From positions 1 through 38,808 of IMG/VR virus record IMGVR_UViG_3300030329_004873: 38,808 nt of DNA, one strand, 5' to 3'. Both the position numbers and the translations under genes were made by a program. The notes under the pieces were generated by a model. It searched no databases. It saw nothing but the letters and a program-made list of their open reading frames with translations, and was not told the DNA's origin. Below, in pieces: positions 38,709 through 38,808 of this stretch. This stretch comes from a virus. The first letter of the stretch is position 1. Every line of letters starts with the position of its first letter.

Positions 38709-38808
38709 TTATGAGTTCCAGCCTTCGTCATCGAGATCCGATGCGATGGCTGCGTCTGGACTACGTCGTTGACTCTCGTACTGTATCACCTGCGTTTTAA
38801 CATGGCGC
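38709..38808 (-). CDS. C-terminal part of the gene split by the window ends
   Basis: Open from the window end to TAA at 38709; product ends HVKTQVIQYESQRRSPDAAI, then ASDLDDEGWNS. The 12-base gap to the next GTG contains the AAGGAGG. 'VK.QV..YE..RR' at the C-terminus matches the plan of the small phage protein whose N-terminus lies at 1-81. Joining the ends directly is out of frame by two bases, so a few bases may be missing between them. Confidence 0.55.
   Translation of the reverse strand, partial: RHVKTQVIQYESQRRSPDAAIASDLDDEGWNS

Overview
The window looks like one nearly complete temperate tailed-phage genome, probably podovirus-like. It has a one-way morphogenesis block, large internal-virion-type proteins, a beta-propeller tail protein and a peptidase-S74 tail fibre. 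I see no long tail tape measure and no sheath. The two ends of the window appear to be the two halves of one small gene, which implies a circular or permuted molecule of about 38.8 kb. The host is unknown. Strong AAGGAGG-type ribosome binding sites and sigma70-like promoters point to a bacterium, and the likely attachment site carries the 5' half of a tRNA-Gly(CCC) gene.

Layout. 1-21710 (minus strand) is the packaging and virion operon: terS, terL, two small proteins, portal, zinc ribbon, scaffold, major capsid protein, head or decoration proteins, adaptor and tail proteins, internal virion proteins, tail fibre. Most genes overlap by 1-4 bases. 21930-23280 (minus) holds ssb and two small early-type genes. 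23281-24212 is a long divergent control region with a sigma70-like promoter whose spacer is a perfect palindrome. 24213-30387 (plus) is an accessory array of 14 small genes. 30409-31262 (minus) holds two genes including a DUF5675 protein. 31429-32136 is non-coding, with a large nested hairpin and an AT-rich tract. 32137-35008 (plus) is the recombination module: a Cys-rich micropeptide, a RecT-like annealing protein, a zinc-ribbon protein, an excisionase-like HTH protein and a Gam/Gp157-like nuclease inhibitor. 35044-35897 (minus) encodes two HTH regulators. 35898-36343 is the probable attP. 36344-37438 (plus) is a tyrosine integrase. 37537-38808 (minus) holds small membrane, lysis-type and structural genes.

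The main discovery is in the accessory array. Twelve copies of a 65-70 nt element sit at the gene junctions from 24117 to 29577. Each reads GAC-GAGGG, a variable hairpin closed by GTTTAAAC or GTGTAAAC, TTAAGTC, then a second hairpin with loop TCCCAAG(C/T). This is the core of the twister self-cleaving ribozyme, circularly permuted so that P1 is a closed hairpin and the ends lie between P2 and P4. The first element ends the leader and the others follow genes. In several the UGA stop codon of the upstream gene is the first part of ribozyme helix P2. Cleavage at U^AA would split the polycistronic RNA into single-gene messages, each with a 3' hairpin right after its stop codon and a 5' hairpin ahead of its ribosome binding site.

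The octamer in the ribozyme P1 loops, GT(T/G)TAAAC, is also scattered over the rest of the genome (about 38 copies by eye). This suggests a phage-wide DNA signal. Scars and near-identical duplicated junctions show that the ribozyme units also act as seams where gene cassettes are gained and lost.
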